Shown: positions 35,027 to 47,435, numbered from the stretch's first letter. The stretch: 64,000 bases of DNA from Rhizobium sp. Leaf453 (GCF_001425605.1 NZ_LMRG01000003.1:62001-126000), one strand, 5' to 3'. Numbers and translations are program-made. Notes: generated from the sequence alone by a model not told the origin.

Positions 35027-36130
35027 ATGAAAAACATCGTCGTCATCGGCGCCGGCAAGATCGGCTCCACCATTGCGCGGCTTCTCGCCCATTCCGGCGA
35101 CTATCAGGTCACCCTTGCCGATCGCAGCGCCGAGCAACTGGCCTTGATCGAGAAGCACGACGCGATTTCGGTCGCGGAAATCGACATTTCCGACAGCGCC
35201 GCCATGGTCGCGCTCCTGACAGGCAAGTTCGCCGTTCTCAGCGCCGCCCCGTATCACCTGACGATCGCGATTGCCGAAGCCGCCTCGAAGGCCGGCGTCC
35301 ACTATCTCGACCTCACCGAGGATGTCGAATCCACCCGCCGCGTCAAGGAAATCGCTGAAACCGCACAAACCGCCTTCATTCCGCAGTGCGGCCTCGCACC
35401 GGGCTTCATCTCGATCGTCGCCAATGATCTCGCCAGCCGTTTCGACACGCTCGACAGTGTGCGCATGCGCGTCGGCGCCCTGCCGCAGTACCCGTCCAAT
35501 GCTCTGAACTATAACCTGACCTGGAGCACCGACGGCGTTATCAACGAATATATCGAGCCCTGCGAAGCCATCGTCGAAGGCCAGTTGATCGAAGTCCCGG
35601 CTCTGGAAGAGCGCGAGGAATTCTCGCTCGACGGTGTCACCTACGAGGCCTTCAACACGTCGGGCGGTCTCGGCACGCTGTGCGAAACCCTCAAGGGCAA
35701 AGTGCGCACGCTGAACTACCGCACCATTCGCTATCCCGGCCATGCCGCGATCATGAAGGCGCTGCTGAACGACCTGGGTCTGCGTCATCGTCGCGAAGTG
35801 CTCAAAGACATCTTCGAGAACTCGCTGCCCTCGACCATGCAGGACGTCGTTATCATTTTCGTGACCGTCTCCGGCCGCAAGGAAGGCCGTCTGGTGCAGG
35901 AAACCTACGCCAACAAGGTTTACAGCGCCGTCGTCGCCGGCCGCATGATGAGCGCCATCCAGATTACCACGGCCACCAGCATCTGCGCCGTTCTCGACAT
36001 GCTGGCCAAGGGTGAACTGCCGGCCAAGGGCTTCATCCGGCAGGAAGAAATCAGCCTCGACGCGTTCCTCAAGAGCCGCTTCGGCCACCACTACGAACAG
36101 CGCGCATACGCGGACAAAATGGCAAGCTGA
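35027..36130 (+). CDS. Saccharopine dehydrogenase family oxidoreductase
   Basis: NAD(P)-dependent oxidoreductase of 367 residues. The Rossmann motif VVIGAGKIGSTIARLLAHSG opens the protein; GVHYLDLTEDVE and FIPQCGLAPGFISIVAND are typical of the saccharopine dehydrogenase/carboxynorspermidine synthase group, and the C-terminal part is the catalytic saccharopine-dehydrogenase domain. It probably acts in lysine degradation or polyamine metabolism; the divergent Lrp-type gene suggests induction by an amino acid. ATG 35027 follows gaggggaaccacc. A strong terminator follows, so it is a single-gene unit. Confidence 0.88.
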   Translation: MKNIVVIGAGKIGSTIARLLAHSGDYQVTLADRSAEQLALIEKHDAISVAEIDISDSAAMVALLTGKFAVLSAAPYHLTIAIAEAASKAGVHYLDLTEDVESTRRVKEIAETAQTAFIPQCGLAPGFISIVANDLASRFDTLDSVRMRVGALPQYPSNALNYNLTWSTDGVINEYIEPCEAIVEGQLIEVPALEEREEFSLDGVTYEAFNTSGGLGTLCETLKGKVRTLNYRTIRYPGHAAIMKALLNDLGLRHRREVLKDIFENSLPSTMQDVVIIFVTVSGRKEGRLVQETYANKVYSAVVAGRMMSAIQITTATSICAVLDMLAKGELPAKGFIRQEEISLDAFLKSRFGHHYEQRAYADKMAS

Positions 36131-36168
36131 CCTGCGGGGAAACGCAGAAAAACAAGACCATAAGCCGC

Positions 36169-36201
36169 AACGCCCGGGATCGGAAGATCCCGGGCGTTTT
36201 G
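36169..36201 (+). terminator. Strong terminator after the saccharopine-dehydrogenase-like gene
   Basis: AACGCCCGGGATC (36169-36181) pairs exactly with GATCCCGGGCGTT (36186-36198) across the loop GGAA, followed by TTGCTTT. Confidence 0.88.
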
Positions 36202-36206
36202 CTTTG

Positions 36207-36494
36207 TCAGCTATTAGCGGCAAACGCGATAACGATGATATTGATCACGCCGCTGATTGTGAAAATCAAACACATAATCAGAAGCAAACGAATATGGAGC
36301 CGCCCCAAGCGACTGATCATGTATCCGTACACTGCTTCATCGAGTAATCGTCCCTCGGGATCATCTTGCGAAAAGGCCTTTTTCCTGGCCGCAGCCAAGC
36401 TGGGAGCGAGAAAAAAATAGAAGGCAGATGGCGGTACGAAGAGCCCGAAGACGATCGCCATTCCCAAAAGCGCATAACCAGTGATCGGCAACAT
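36207..36494 (-). CDS. Small two-helix membrane protein, unknown
   Basis: A 95-residue protein with hydrophobic segments at about 4-30 (ALLGMAIVFGLFVPPSAFYF) and 70-92 (LLLIMCLIFTISGVINIIVI), joined by a charged loop containing ARKKAFSQDDPEG. The A+T content is higher than in neighbouring genes. I do not recognise the family. It is convergent with the saccharopine-dehydrogenase-like gene and lies downstream of the GDP-mannose gene on the same strand, separated by 115 bases. Confidence 0.6.
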   Translation of the reverse strand: MLPITGYALLGMAIVFGLFVPPSAFYFFLAPSLAAARKKAFSQDDPEGRLLDEAVYGYMISRLGRLHIRLLLIMCLIFTISGVINIIVIAFAANS

Positions 36495-36609
36495 GAGATG
36501 ACCAGAAACGGTGAGCGGACTTCACTTAAAGACGAGTGCGAGCCTGTATCCACAAAATGCGCTGCTTACCCATCATACTCAATCTGCCTCTGATCGCGGT
36601 CGCCTTGGA

Positions 36610-38037
36610 TTACGTCCGCCCGAACTCATCATCCAGCCGGATGATATCGTCATCCTCAAGATACGAACCCGTCTGCACCTCGATCAGTTCCAGCGGTATC
36701 TTGCCGGGGTTGGTCAGACGGTGAACGACGCCCTGCGGGATATAGACCGACTCGTTTTCATGCAGCAGCCGCGTTTGGCCGTCGATGGTGATTTCGGCCG
36801 TGCCGCGCACGACGATCCAGTGTTCTGAACGATGGTGATGCTTCTGCAGCGAGATCTTGCGGCCCGGCGTCACATGCAGGCGCTTGACCTCGAACCGTTC
36901 GCCGCTGAGAACCGATGCCACGGCGCCCCAAGGGCGATAGGAGGTCGGATGGTTTTCCGTCAGCCCCTTGGTCTTCGCTGACTGCGCCAGCTGCTTGACG
37001 ATCTTGCCGACATCCTGGCTGTCCTCCAGCCGGCCGACGTAAACGGCGTCTTCGCTGGCGATGACGGCGATATCGTCCAGCCCCTGCACCGCGAGATGGA
37101 TATCGCGCGACAGGACCAGAGAATTGCGCGTGTTGGACACGGTCGCCTTCTGCCCGACGACATTGCCGTCTGCGTCCTTCTCGCCGATCGCCCAGACCGA
37201 ATCCCAGCTGCCGAGGTCCGACCAGCTAAAGGATGACGGCACGACGGCGGCATGCGGCGTGTTTTCGAAAACGGCATAATCGACCGAAATATTCGGTGCC
37301 TGCGAGAAGGCAGCCTCGTCCAGCCGATCGAAATCAAGATCGCGCTGGGAGGCCTGGATAGCACGTTGCGCCGCATCGTAAACGGCAGGGGCGTAGCGCA
37401 GGATTTCGGCGAGGAACTGCCCGACCGGCAGCATGAACATGCCGGAATTCCACAGATAGTTTCCGCTCGCCAAGAGTTCTTCGGCCCGCTCCCGGTTCGG
37501 CTTCTCGACAAAGCGCGCGACCGTATTCGCGCCGGTCTCCAGCGTCTCTCCTTTCTCGATATAGCCATAGCCTGTCGCGGGTTCGGTCGGCTGGATCCCG
37601 AAGGTCACCAATTTACCGGCCTTGGCGGTCTCCCGGGCGATGTGGATGCAATCGAAATAGTGCTCACCGGCATCGATCTCATGGTCGGAGGCGAGAACCT
37701 GCATGATCGCGTCATCGCCATGATCGCGAAGCACGACGAAGGCCGCGGCGGCAAGCGCAGGAGCCGTATTGCGGGCAATCGGCTCCAGCAGGATGCTCGA
37801 CAGCTCCGCATCCAGCGCACGCGCCTGCTCCGCGACGATGAAGCGGAATTCGGCATTGGTGACGATGACGGCCGGCGTGTACCATTCACGATCTGAGACG
37901 CGTTCCAGCGTCTTCTGGAACAGCGAGTGATCACCGAGAAACTGGAGAAACTGCTTGGGCGAAGCCGAGCGCGACAACGGCCACAGCCGCGTACCCTTGC
38001 CGCCGGCCATGATGACCGGCACGATCTTGGAAGACAT
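36610..38037 (-). CDS. manC: Mannose-1-phosphate guanylyltransferase / mannose-6-phosphate isomerase
   Basis: Bifunctional enzyme of 475 residues making GDP-mannose and, in many homologues, isomerising fructose-6-phosphate to mannose-6-phosphate. The N-terminal nucleotidyltransferase has PVIMAGGKGTRLWPLSR near 7-23, with SPKQFLQ. The C-terminal cupin domain (about 360-475) shows YRPWGAVASVLSGERF, KISLQKHHHRSEHWIVVRGT and YIPQGVVHRLTNPG. It supplies GDP-mannose for polysaccharide or lipopolysaccharide. An ATG two codons upstream (38043) is equally possible. It stands alone; the promoter would lie in the AT-rich 38045-38200. Confidence 0.93.
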   Translation of the reverse strand: MSSKIVPVIMAGGKGTRLWPLSRSASPKQFLQFLGDHSLFQKTLERVSDREWYTPAVIVTNAEFRFIVAEQARALDAELSSILLEPIARNTAPALAAAAFVVLRDHGDDAIMQVLASDHEIDAGEHYFDCIHIARETAKAGKLVTFGIQPTEPATGYGYIEKGETLETGANTVARFVEKPNRERAEELLASGNYLWNSGMFMLPVGQFLAEILRYAPAVYDAAQRAIQASQRDLDFDRLDEAAFSQAPNISVDYAVFENTPHAAVVPSSFSWSDLGSWDSVWAIGEKDADGNVVGQKATVSNTRNSLVLSRDIHLAVQGLDDIAVIASEDAVYVGRLEDSQDVGKIVKQLAQSAKTKGLTENHPTSYRPWGAVASVLSGERFEVKRLHVTPGRKISLQKHHHRSEHWIVVRGTAEITIDGQTRLLHENESVYIPQGVVHRLTNPGKIPLELIEVQTGSYLEDDDIIRLDDEFGRT

Positions 38038-38221
38038 GCGCATCCTCTATGCTTGTCGGGCCAAATTCGCCCAAAAATATCAAAAAAACCTGCAATAGAC
38101 GCAAGATAGCGGAAAAATATGTCGTGTAAATTTATTTCGCAGTTGCGAGATTTTATCGATTCAAAGCGTTAACGGCGCAAAGCCACTTGGAATCGCCATC
38201 GCGCCGCTATCCGCAGGCAAT

Positions 38222-38247
38222 AAAAAAACCCCGCCGAAGCGGGGTTT
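38222..38247 (-). terminator. Terminator of the atp operon
   Basis: On the minus strand AAACCCCGC pairs with GCGGGGTTT across a CGAA-type tetraloop (arms 38239-38247 and 38226-38234), and a T-run follows (A residues at 38222-38228). It lies 25 bases after atpC. Confidence 0.92.
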
Positions 38248-38271
38248 GAAATAGCAGCGGTCGCTTTCCGT

Positions 38272-38679
38272 TCAAGCGGCGACGACAATGCCGTTCAACT
38301 GAGTCAGTTCAGCAAGGAACTGCTCTAGGCGCGTCTTGTACTCGTCGCCATGCGACCCTTCCGCCAATTCTGCCTTGGTCGCCTCGATGCGCTTGTCGAT
38401 TGCGCTGCGGTCCAGTTCACTGACCGGAACAGCGGATTCGGCCAGCAGCGTGCAACCGGTCGGCAGGATATCGGCGAAACCGCCGAACACGACGTAGCGC
38501 GTGACCTTGCCGTCGGCAGCCTTCACGGTAACAATACCCGGCTTGATCGTCGTCATCGTCGGGGCATGATTGGCCATGACGGTCATTTCGCCTTCCGTTG
38601 CCGGAATGACGACTTCGCTGACGCGCTCGGAAAGCAGCAGGCGTTCCGGAGAAACGAGTTCGAAATTGAAATCAGCCAT
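38272..38679 (-). CDS. atpC: ATP synthase F1 epsilon subunit
   Basis: Epsilon subunit of 135 residues. The N-terminal beta-sandwich (FELVSPERLLLSERVSEVV, then VMANHAPTMTTIKPG) is standard, and a helical C-terminus follows (about 85-130). It couples rotor movement and inhibits ATP hydrolysis. ATG 38679 is preferred (aagaagcg 9 bases upstream); ATG 38685 is an alternative. It is the last gene of atpHAGDC, 134 bases after atpD. Confidence 0.95.
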   Translation of the reverse strand: MADFNFELVSPERLLLSERVSEVVIPATEGEMTVMANHAPTMTTIKPGIVTVKAADGKVTRYVVFGGFADILPTGCTLLAESAVPVSELDRSAIDKRIEATKAELAEGSHGDEYKTRLEQFLAELTQLNGIVVAA

Positions 38680-38813
38680 GATCATTCGCTTCTTTTGGAG
38701 CTACCGGAAACATCATCCCGGCAGAAAATTCCGTTCGGAGCGGCCGGAACCCTTCCAGCCGCAGCGATTGACAACCGGGGCGCGGCTGAAGCACGCACCC
38801 CGGTCGAAGTTCA

Positions 38814-40367
<1,554 letters not shown>

Positions 40368-41252
40368 TTAGAGCGCTTCCGCGCCCGAAATGATTTCAAT
40401 GAGTTCCTTGGTGATCTGAGCCTGACGCTGACGGTTGTAGGAGAGCGTCAGCTTGTTGATCATTTCACCGGCATTGCGCGTGGCGTTGTCCATCGCGCTC
40501 ATCTTGGCACCCATTTCACCGGCAACATTTTCGAGCAGAGCCCGGAAAACCTGCACCGAAATGTTGCGCGGAATGAGATCGCTGAGGATCTCGCCCGCAT
40601 CTGGCTCGTATTCGTAGATCGCCGTAGCTCCGGCTTCCGTCGATACCGCCTCTGCCGGAGCGGCAGCGGGGATCAGCTGAAGTGCTGTCGGAACCTGCGA
40701 GATGACCGACTTGAACTCCGAATAGAACAGAGTGCAGACATCGAACTCGCCCTTTTCGAACAGGCCGATGATCTTCTTGCCGATCAGGTCGGCGTTTTCG
40801 AAGCCGATCTTCTTGACTTCACGCAGGTCGACACGATCGATGATCAGCGACGCGAATTCGCGACGCAGGATATCGAAGCCCTTCTTGCCAACGCAGACGA
40901 TCTTGACCGTCTTGCCTTCGGCCAGAAGCTTGCGAACGTGGTCGCGCGCAAAGCGGGCGATCTGGCTGTTGAAGCCACCGCAAAGGCCGCGTTCCGCCGT
41001 GCAGACCACGAGCAGATGCGTGTGGTTCTTGCCAGTGCCAGTCATCAAACGCGGCGCGCTGTCGTCAGAACCGACAGCGGCTGCGATGTTCGACAGAACC
41101 GCGCTCATGCGCTGCGAGTACGGGCGAGCCGCTTCGGCCGCCTCCTGAGCACGCCGAAGCTTCGCCGCGGCGACCATTTTCATCGCCTTGGTGATCTTCT
41201 GCGTCGCCTTGACGGAGGCGATCCGGTTCTTCAGATCCTTAAGTGAAGGCAT
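40368..41252 (-). CDS. atpG: ATP synthase F1 gamma subunit
   Basis: Central rotor shaft subunit of 294 residues. The long N-terminal helix starts [30 protein letters not shown] is conserved near 90, and the C-terminal helix ends with [22 protein letters not shown] split around SYNRQRQA. It lies 26 bases after atpA in the atpHAGDC operon. Confidence 0.96.
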   Translation of the reverse strand: MPSLKDLKNRIASVKATQKITKAMKMVAAAKLRRAQEAAEAARPYSQRMSAVLSNIAAAVGSDDSAPRLMTGTGKNHTHLLVVCTAERGLCGGFNSQIARFARDHVRKLLAEGKTVKIVCVGKKGFDILRREFASLIIDRVDLREVKKIGFENADLIGKKIIGLFEKGEFDVCTLFYSEFKSVISQVPTALQLIPAAAPAEAVSTEAGATAIYEYEPDAGEILSDLIPRNISVQVFRALLENVAGEMGAKMSAMDNATRNAGEMINKLTLSYNRQRQAQITKELIEIISGAEAL

Positions 41253-41278
41253 CCGTTATCCGTCCTTATGGAACCCGA

Positions 41279-42808
41279 TCAGGCGAAAGACTTGGCGAAG
41301 GCATCGAGAGCAGCCTTGAGCTTGCCCTTGGTGTCGTCGCTGATAGCCTTTTCCGTGCGGATGGTGTCGAGGATGGCCTTGCCTTCCGAGCGCATGTAGG
41401 ACAGGAGGCCCTGCTCGAAGGCGCCGACCTTGGCGACCGGGATCTTGTCGAGATAGCCGTTGACGCCCGAGAAGATAACCGCGACCTGCTCTTCCGTCTT
41501 CAGCGGCGAGAACTGCGGCTGCTTCAGGAGTTCGGTCAGGCGGGCACCGCGGTTCAGCAGGCGCTGGGTTGCAGCGTCAAGGTCCGAACCGAACTGGGCG
41601 AAGGCGGCCATTTCGCGATACTGGGCGAGTTCGCCCTTGATCGAGCCGGCAACCTGCTTCATCGCCTTGATCTGGGCGGCCGAACCAACGCGGGAAACCG
41701 ACAGACCGACGTTAACGGCCGGGCGGATACCCTGGTAGAACAGGTCCGTTTCAAGGAAGATCTGGCCATCGGTGATCGAGATCACGTTGGTCGGGATGAA
41801 CGCCGAAACGTCGTTACCCTGGGTTTCGATGACCGGCAGAGCGGTCAGCGAACCGGCGCCCTTTTCATCGGAGAGCTTTGCAGCGCGCTCGAGGAGACGC
41901 GAGTGCAGATAGAAAACGTCGCCCGGATAAGCTTCGCGGCCCGGAGGACGACGCAGCAGCAGGGACATCTGGCGGTAAGCAACAGCCTGCTTCGACAGGT
42001 CGTCGTAACCGATCAGGGCGTGCTGGCCGTTGTCACGGAAGTATTCGCCCATGGCAGCGCCGGCAAACGGTGCGAGGTACTGCATCGGAGCCGGATCGGA
42101 AGCCGTAGCAGCGATGATGATCGAATACTTCAGCGCGCCGCGCTCTTCGAGCACCTTGACGAACTGGGCAACGGTCGAGCGCTTCTGGCCGATAGCGACG
42201 TAGACGCAGTAAAGCTTTTCAGCTTCCGGACCGTTGTCGTGGATGGCCTTCTGGTTGAGGATCGTGTCCAGGATGATGGCGGTCTTGCCGGTCTGACGGT
42301 CGCCGATGACCAGCTCGCGCTGGCCGCGGCCAACCGGGATCAGAGCGTCGATGGCCTTGAGGCCGGTCGACATCGGCTCATGAACGGACTTGCGCGGGAT
42401 GATGCCCGGAGCCTTGACGTCAACGCGCGAGCGCTGCTTGGCATTGATCGGGCCCTTGCCGTCGATCGGATTGCCGAGCGCGTCGACGACGCGGCCGAGC
42501 AGTTCCGGACCAACCGGGACGTCAACGATGGCGCCGGTCCGCTTGACGGTGTCGCCTTCCTTGATCTCGCGGTCGGCACCGAAGATAACGACACCGACGT
42601 TGTCAGCTTCGAGGTTCAGCGCCATGCCGCGGATGCCGCCCGGGAACTCGACCATTTCGCCCGCCTGGACGTTGTCGAGACCGTAGACGCGGGCAATACC
42701 GTCACCGACGGAGAGCACCTGACCGACTTCGGAGACGACTGCCTCCTGGCCGAAGTTTTTGATCTGATCTTTGAGAATTGCGGAAATTTCCGCGGCGCGG
42801 ATATCCAT
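41279..42808 (-). CDS. atpA: ATP synthase F1 alpha subunit
   Basis: Non-catalytic nucleotide-binding subunit of 509 residues, normal length. Key parts: [19 protein letters not shown] at the start, Walker [11 protein letters not shown] near 170-179, [20 protein letters not shown] and the ATP-site arginine region SRVGSAAQ near 373-380. The ATG at 42808 touches the atpH stop (one-base overlap), indicating coupling. Confidence 0.97.
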   Translation of the reverse strand: MDIRAAEISAILKDQIKNFGQEAVVSEVGQVLSVGDGIARVYGLDNVQAGEMVEFPGGIRGMALNLEADNVGVVIFGADREIKEGDTVKRTGAIVDVPVGPELLGRVVDALGNPIDGKGPINAKQRSRVDVKAPGIIPRKSVHEPMSTGLKAIDALIPVGRGQRELVIGDRQTGKTAIILDTILNQKAIHDNGPEAEKLYCVYVAIGQKRSTVAQFVKVLEERGALKYSIIIAATASDPAPMQYLAPFAGAAMGEYFRDNGQHALIGYDDLSKQAVAYRQMSLLLRRPPGREAYPGDVFYLHSRLLERAAKLSDEKGAGSLTALPVIETQGNDVSAFIPTNVISITDGQIFLETDLFYQGIRPAVNVGLSVSRVGSAAQIKAMKQVAGSIKGELAQYREMAAFAQFGSDLDAATQRLLNRGARLTELLKQPQFSPLKTEEQVAVIFSGVNGYLDKIPVAKVGAFEQGLLSYMRSEGKAILDTIRTEKAISDDTKGKLKAALDAFAKSFA

Positions 42809-43374
42809 CAGCCGACCTCTTTCAGTGCAAGCTTAAGGCTCGAAAGCTTTGTGCGAAGGGAAGTGTCAATCTGGCGGGACCCGACCTTGACGATCAGACC
42901 ACCGAGAATAGAGGGTTCAACCGTGACGTTAAGCGTCACGTCTTTGCCGGTGACGCTCTTCAGCGCCGCCTTCAATTCAGTCTGCTGCGCGGCCGTAAGG
43001 GCATGCGCGGAAGTCACCTCGGCGGAAACTTCGCCACGATGACGGGCGGCAGTTTCGCGATAGGACTTCACAATGCCCGGCACTGCGAACAGGCGGCGAT
43101 TGCGCGCAACCACCTTGAGGAAATTGCCAACCAGACCCGTGATACCGGCCTTCGCGATGAGCGCGGAAATGGCCTTGAACTGGTCGTCGGCAGAAAAGAT
43201 CGGGCTGACGATAAGGCGCTTCAGGTCAGCACTCTCGTTGATCAGCGACTGGAACTTGTCCAAATCCGCCCCGACGCTCTCCACCTGCCCCGCTTCAAGC
43301 GCGAGATCGAAAAGCGAAGACGCGTACCTTTCTGCAACACCGGAAATAAGCTGGGATGTGTCTGCCACGGGCAC
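42808..43374 (-). CDS. atpH: ATP synthase F1 delta subunit
   Basis: Peripheral-stalk (OSCP-like) subunit of 188 residues. Conserved parts include [20 protein letters not shown] near the N-terminus and the C-terminal [20 protein letters not shown]. The start is GTG 43374 (GTGCCCGTGGCAGAC), with a second GTG two codons in. It is the first gene of the operon; the F0 genes are not in the window. Confidence 0.94.
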   Translation of the reverse strand: MPVADTSQLISGVAERYASSLFDLALEAGQVESVGADLDKFQSLINESADLKRLIVSPIFSADDQFKAISALIAKAGITGLVGNFLKVVARNRRLFAVPGIVKSYRETAARHRGEVSAEVTSAHALTAAQQTELKAALKSVTGKDVTLNVTVEPSILGGLIVKVGSRQIDTSLRTKLSSLKLALKEVG

Positions 43375-43635
43375 AAGCTTCTCTTATTTTAATTCAAGAG
43401 CGATGTCTGCGGAGAACCGTAAACCCAACACCTTGAATTTGTTGCTATATTTTCTGGGTTCTGCAAGCCGGACGGCTTGTTTCCCCCACAAGTCGCGGTT
43501 CGTCTAGCATAGGATATCTGGACTCGCAACACGAGAACCGCACGAATGCGCTCAAGTTTGGGCGGTTTGGCCAAATTTTGACAAAAATGGGGTATGAGCT
43601 GACGAGGTCCACACCGTGGACGTCGCCCGGCCGCT
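43375..43635 (-). promoter_or_regulatory. Leader region of the atp operon
   Basis: A 261-base gene-free stretch before atpH, richer in A+T than the flanking genes. It should hold the atp promoter; no unambiguous -35/-10 pair or hairpin was found by eye. Confidence 0.4.
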
Positions 43636-44022
43636 TCATATAAAGCCGAACACATAGGCCAAGGGTAAGCCCGAAAGCACGATCTGCACGATCAGGAACA
43701 CCCAGTTCACAACCGTATTGCCGCCATCCGACAGCATCGACAGGATGCGGCCGAAGGCTGCGAGCGCAAAGGCAGCGCCGAGCGCCAGATAGACCATCGG
43801 CTGCGCCAGAAGAATCGCAGCGATCCCCAGCCCCAGCGGAAATCCGCCCAGTGTCGAGCGCGCCTCCGCATACCCGCCTCGTCGCCCTTCCCGCAGGTCG
43901 AGGCCGAGCGCGCGAAAGGCAAGACCCGGCGCAAAGAGGAAGACGAGGCCGATCAGTGACGTGGCTATGGCCGCGCAGAACGCCAGGAACTCACCCGTTT
44001 CGGTTGGAATATAGAGTTCCAT
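43636..44022 (-). CDS. Small four-helix membrane protein (DUF4345-like)
   Basis: Membrane protein of 128 residues with four hydrophobic spans: FLAFCAAIATSLIGLVFLFAP, LGLGIAAILLAQPMVYLALG, FALAAFGRIL and WVFLIVQIVLSGLPLAYVF. The conserved-looking LDLREGRRGGYAEARSTLGG segment resembles DUF4345 proteins; the assignment is tentative. It lies between priA and atpH on the same strand, with gaps of 168 and 261 bases. Confidence 0.75.
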   Translation of the reverse strand: MELYIPTETGEFLAFCAAIATSLIGLVFLFAPGLAFRALGLDLREGRRGGYAEARSTLGGFPLGLGIAAILLAQPMVYLALGAAFALAAFGRILSMLSDGGNTVVNWVFLIVQIVLSGLPLAYVFGFI

Positions 44023-44190
44023 GTCTGCGTCCTCTGCACGGTCAACGGCCGATTCGCTTATCGCACAGACGGATTCGGCGGGAAAGACAATGTCATTTCC
44101 GCATCCACCTGAAATTCAAGGCATTATCCCTTCACGGAGAAAACCGCGGCAAAAAGGGATTATGCGAGGATCAGGCGCTACGAAAGACGA

Positions 44191-46395
44191 TTACAAGAAA
44201 CTCTGCGGATCGATATCCAGCTGGACGCTGACCGAGCCGCGCATCTTCGGGCCATTGGCCATCATCGTCTTGACGAAGGCCTGCATGTCGCTGTTGCGGC
44301 GGCCGTGGACCAGAAGCCGGAAGCGGTGGCGGCCGCGGATCAGCGCCAGCGGCGCTTCGGCCGGGCCGAGAATGCTGATGCCGCTGACCCGGGGGGCAGC
44401 AAGTCGCAAGCCGCGTGCATGTCCTTCCGCGTCGGCCCGCGTATCCGCCGAAATGATCACCGATGCCAGACGGCCGAATGGGGGCAGCAGCGCCTTTTCG
44501 CGCTCGCTGATCTCGCGGTCGTAAAACGCCTCGGAATCACCCGACACGATCGCCTGCATCACCGGATGTTGCGGCTGGTAGGTCTGCAGCAGGCCGAGGC
44601 TCTTCAAGCCGGTTCGTCCGGCACGCCCGGTTACCTGGCTGAGCAACTGGAATGTCCGCTCCGCCGCACGCGGGTCGCCATTGGCCAATCCGATATCGGC
44701 ATCGACGATGCCGACGAAAGTCATCATCGGGAAATTGTGCCCCTTGGCAACGAGCTGGGTGCCGACGACGATATCCGCCTCACCCCGCTGGATCGCCTCC
44801 AGTTCGAGCCGCAGCCGCTTGACGCCCATCAGATCGGAGGAGAGCACGATGGTGCGGGCATCGGGAAAATGCCGGTCAACCTCTTCGGCGATGCGCTCGA
44901 CACCCGGGCCACAAGCAACGAGATGATCGAACGTGCCGCATTCCGGGCAGGCTTCCGGGGTCTTTTCGGCATGGCCGCAATGGTGGCACTGGATCTGGCC
45001 GCGAAACCGGTGCTCGACCAGCCAGCTGGAGCAATCCGGGCACTGGAAGCGATGGCCGCACACCCGGCAGAGCGTCAAGGGTGCATAACCGCGACGATTG
45101 AGAAACAGCAGCGCCTGCTCGCCGCGCCCGACAGCCTTGCCGATATGATTGAGCATGACCGGCGACAGGAAGCCGCCGCGCTGTGGCGGATGGCGGCGCA
45201 TGTCGATCAGACCGAGATCCGGAAGCGCGGCATCGCCGAACCGCGTCGGCAAATGGATCGGCTTGTAGCGGCCGAGATCGCCATTCACGCGGCTTTCGAC
45301 CGAAGGCGTCGCCGAGACCAGGATGACCGGAAACTCGCCGATCCGCGCCCGCACCACCGCCATGTCGCGCGCATTGTAAAAGACACGATCCTCCTGCTTG
45401 TAGGCGGGGTCGTGTTCTTCATCGACGATGATCAGGCCGAGATTCTCGAACGGCAGGAACAGCGCCGAACGGGCGCCGGCAACGACACGCACGCCACCTT
45501 CCGTCACCTGCCGCCAGACTTTTTCACGAGTTCTTGGCGCAAGGTCGGAATGCCATTCAGCAGGCTTGGAGCCGAAGCGGTCCTGGAACCGTTCGAGGAA
45601 ACTCGCCGTCAGCGCGATCTCCGGCAAAAGGATCAGCACCTGCTTGCCCGCTTTCAGCGTCGCGGCGATCGCCTCGAAATAGACCTCCGTCTTGCCCGAG
45701 CCGGTGATCCCGTCGATCAGCGATACGGAAAAGCCGCCGGCCTCGACGCTTTCCAGCAAATCCTGCGCCGCCTGCTTCTGCGGTCCTTCAAGGCGGTTCT
45801 CGGCATAATCGGGATCGGGGGCGGCCACCACGGGCGGCGGTGGCATGAACACCGTCTCGAACACGCCTTGTGCGGTCAGCCCGTCGACGACACTCGACGA
45901 GGTGCCTGCCGCATGCGCGAGCCCCGAGCGCGTCCAGGTAAAGCCGTTGTCGGCGGCGGCAATCACCCGTTCGCGCGCCGAGGTCAGGCGCTCTGGCCGC
46001 ATGTCCGTCAGCCGCAAGCCCTCGACCATCGGCTCGGGGTCGAAGGCGGCCGGCGCGCGCAGCGCCATGCGGGCAACGAGGCCGGGTGGGGAAACGGTGT
46101 AGGTCGCGACCCAGTCGAGGAATGTGCGCATATCCTTGGCCAGCGGCGGGCATTCGAATGCCTTGGTGATGGCCTTCAGCTTCTTCGGGTCGACCGCGTC
46201 ATCTTCGGCCCCGTCCCAGACGACGCCCAGCACCTGACGCGGACCAAGCGGCACCTGCACGATGGAACCCGGCTCGACCACCATTCCCTCCGGCACCGCA
46301 TAGGAGTATGCTTTGGGGGCCGGCATAGGCACCAGAACGGGCACGACCCGGCGGGCAAACAGGTCGTCAAACAAATCGGTCGAATCTTCAGTCAT
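44191..46395 (-). CDS. priA: Primosomal protein N', replication restart helicase
   Basis: PriA, 734 residues, a 3'-to-5' DNA helicase that reloads the replisome at stalled forks. The N-terminal DNA-binding domain (about 1-200) has [20 protein letters not shown]. Walker A is [16 protein letters not shown] near 230-245, DEEH motif [15 protein letters not shown] near 325, and the zinc region has eight cysteines as [13 protein letters not shown] and CHHCGH-n-CPEC near 440-490. The late helicase motif [10 protein letters not shown] is present. It is divergent from the transaldolase gene with an 80-base gap. Confidence 0.96.
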   Translation of the reverse strand: MTEDSTDLFDDLFARRVVPVLVPMPAPKAYSYAVPEGMVVEPGSIVQVPLGPRQVLGVVWDGAEDDAVDPKKLKAITKAFECPPLAKDMRTFLDWVATYTVSPPGLVARMALRAPAAFDPEPMVEGLRLTDMRPERLTSARERVIAAADNGFTWTRSGLAHAAGTSSSVVDGLTAQGVFETVFMPPPPVVAAPDPDYAENRLEGPQKQAAQDLLESVEAGGFSVSLIDGITGSGKTEVYFEAIAATLKAGKQVLILLPEIALTASFLERFQDRFGSKPAEWHSDLAPRTREKVWRQVTEGGVRVVAGARSALFLPFENLGLIIVDEEHDPAYKQEDRVFYNARDMAVVRARIGEFPVILVSATPSVESRVNGDLGRYKPIHLPTRFGDAALPDLGLIDMRRHPPQRGGFLSPVMLNHIGKAVGRGEQALLFLNRRGYAPLTLCRVCGHRFQCPDCSSWLVEHRFRGQIQCHHCGHAEKTPEACPECGTFDHLVACGPGVERIAEEVDRHFPDARTIVLSSDLMGVKRLRLELEAIQRGEADIVVGTQLVAKGHNFPMMTFVGIVDADIGLANGDPRAAERTFQLLSQVTGRAGRTGLKSLGLLQTYQPQHPVMQAIVSGDSEAFYDREISEREKALLPPFGRLASVIISADTRADAEGHARGLRLAAPRVSGISILGPAEAPLALIRGRHRFRLLVHGRRNSDMQAFVKTMMANGPKMRGSVSVQLDIDPQSFL

Positions 46396-46475
46396 CGGCC
46401 GTGACCTTGCCTTCGGTTTGCGTTAAAGGAAACCCCGAAACAACAGCACAGCCGCGTGTCCCAAGGGAGAATTCC

Positions 46476-47129
46476 ATGAAGTTTTTTGTCGATACAGCCG
46501 ATGTAAAAGAAATCCGGGAACTGAACGACCTGGGTCTCGTGGACGGCGTGACGACCAACCCCTCGCTGATCCTGAAGTCCGGCCGCGATATCCTTGAAGT
46601 CACCAAGGAAATCTGCGGTATCGTCGAAGGCCCGGTTTCGGCCGAAGTCGCCGCCACCGACTATGAGACGATCATGAAGGAAGCGGCCGTCATTTCGAAG
46701 ATCGCCGACAACATCTGCATCAAGCTGCCGCTGACGCTCGATGGCCTCAAGGCCTGCAAGAACCTCTCGTCCGACGGTCACCTGACCAACGTGACGCTGT
46801 GCTTCTCGGCCAACCAGGCGTTGCTCGCCGCCAAGGCTGGCGCGACCTTCGTTTCGCCGTTTATCGGCCGCCTCGATGACATCGCTATCGACGGCATGGA
46901 CCTGATCCGCGATATCCGCCAGATCTTCGACAATTACGGCTTCGAGACCGAAATCCTCGCTGCCTCGGCCCGCACGGTCAACCACATTAAGGAAGCAGCA
47001 CTGATCGGCGCCGACGTTGTCACCGCACCGCCGGCCACGCTGAAGGCGCTCGTCAAGCACCCGCTGACCGACGCCGGCCTCGCCACCTTCCTCGCCGACT
47101 GGGCAAAGACCGGCCAGAAGATCGCGTAA
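46476..47129 (+). CDS. Transaldolase / fructose-6-phosphate aldolase-like protein
   Basis: Protein of 217 residues of the small TalC/FSA branch of the transaldolase family, involved in pentose-phosphate interconversion or fructose-6-phosphate cleavage. The Schiff-base lysine is in NICIKLPLT near 86, with GVTTNPSLI near 28 and [12 protein letters not shown] near 128. ATG 46476 follows caagggagaattcc; an in-frame upstream start at 46401 lacks support. A strong terminator follows, so it is a single-gene unit. Confidence 0.93.
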   Translation: MKFFVDTADVKEIRELNDLGLVDGVTTNPSLILKSGRDILEVTKEICGIVEGPVSAEVAATDYETIMKEAAVISKIADNICIKLPLTLDGLKACKNLSSDGHLTNVTLCFSANQALLAAKAGATFVSPFIGRLDDIAIDGMDLIRDIRQIFDNYGFETEILAASARTVNHIKEAALIGADVVTAPPATLKALVKHPLTDAGLATFLADWAKTGQKIA

Positions 47130-47157
47130 TCGGTTCCGGCAATAACCTCAAACGAAC

Positions 47158-47190
47158 ATGCCCCGCGAGACGATCGCGGGGCATTTTTTC
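47158..47190 (+). terminator. Strong terminator after the transaldolase gene
   Basis: ATGCCCCGCGA (47158-47168) pairs exactly with TCGCGGGGCAT (47174-47184) and is followed by a T-run. Confidence 0.93.
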
Positions 47191-47241
47191 TTTTAGTATC
47201 GAAGATCGTTTGGAAGACTGGGCGGCAAATCCAACCTTCCT

Positions 47242-47373
47242 CATGCCCGCCCTTGTGGCGGGCATCCAGCTACCGCGCGTCCGCGCGGTGAGAGAACGGG
47301 TGAGTTTCAGAGAGTCTTTTGACCCGACGGACGTCGGGTCGCTGGATCCCCGCCACAAGGGCGAGGATGACGG
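47242..47373. repeat. Intergenic palindromic repeat element
   Basis: Outer arms 47249-47270 and 47341-47362 are reverse complements at 21 of 22 positions. Inner hairpins are ATGCCCGCC/GGCGGGCAT (47243-47251/47257-47265) and GACCCGAC/GTCGGGTC (47321-47328/47333-47340). It lies between convergent genes, and its GAGGATGACGG edge is shared with the element at 4578-4652. Confidence 0.8.
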
Positions 47374-47435
47374 AGTGTGGGGGAATGGCCTTTGTCAACT
47401 AATCAGCGTCTTGGTTTGCCAACAGTCTAACGGCC

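Noticed and set aside
44305-46404. A long plus-strand frame opposite priA
   Set aside because: PriA on the minus strand has all helicase and zinc motifs; the opposite frame is arginine/glutamine-rich with no family features.
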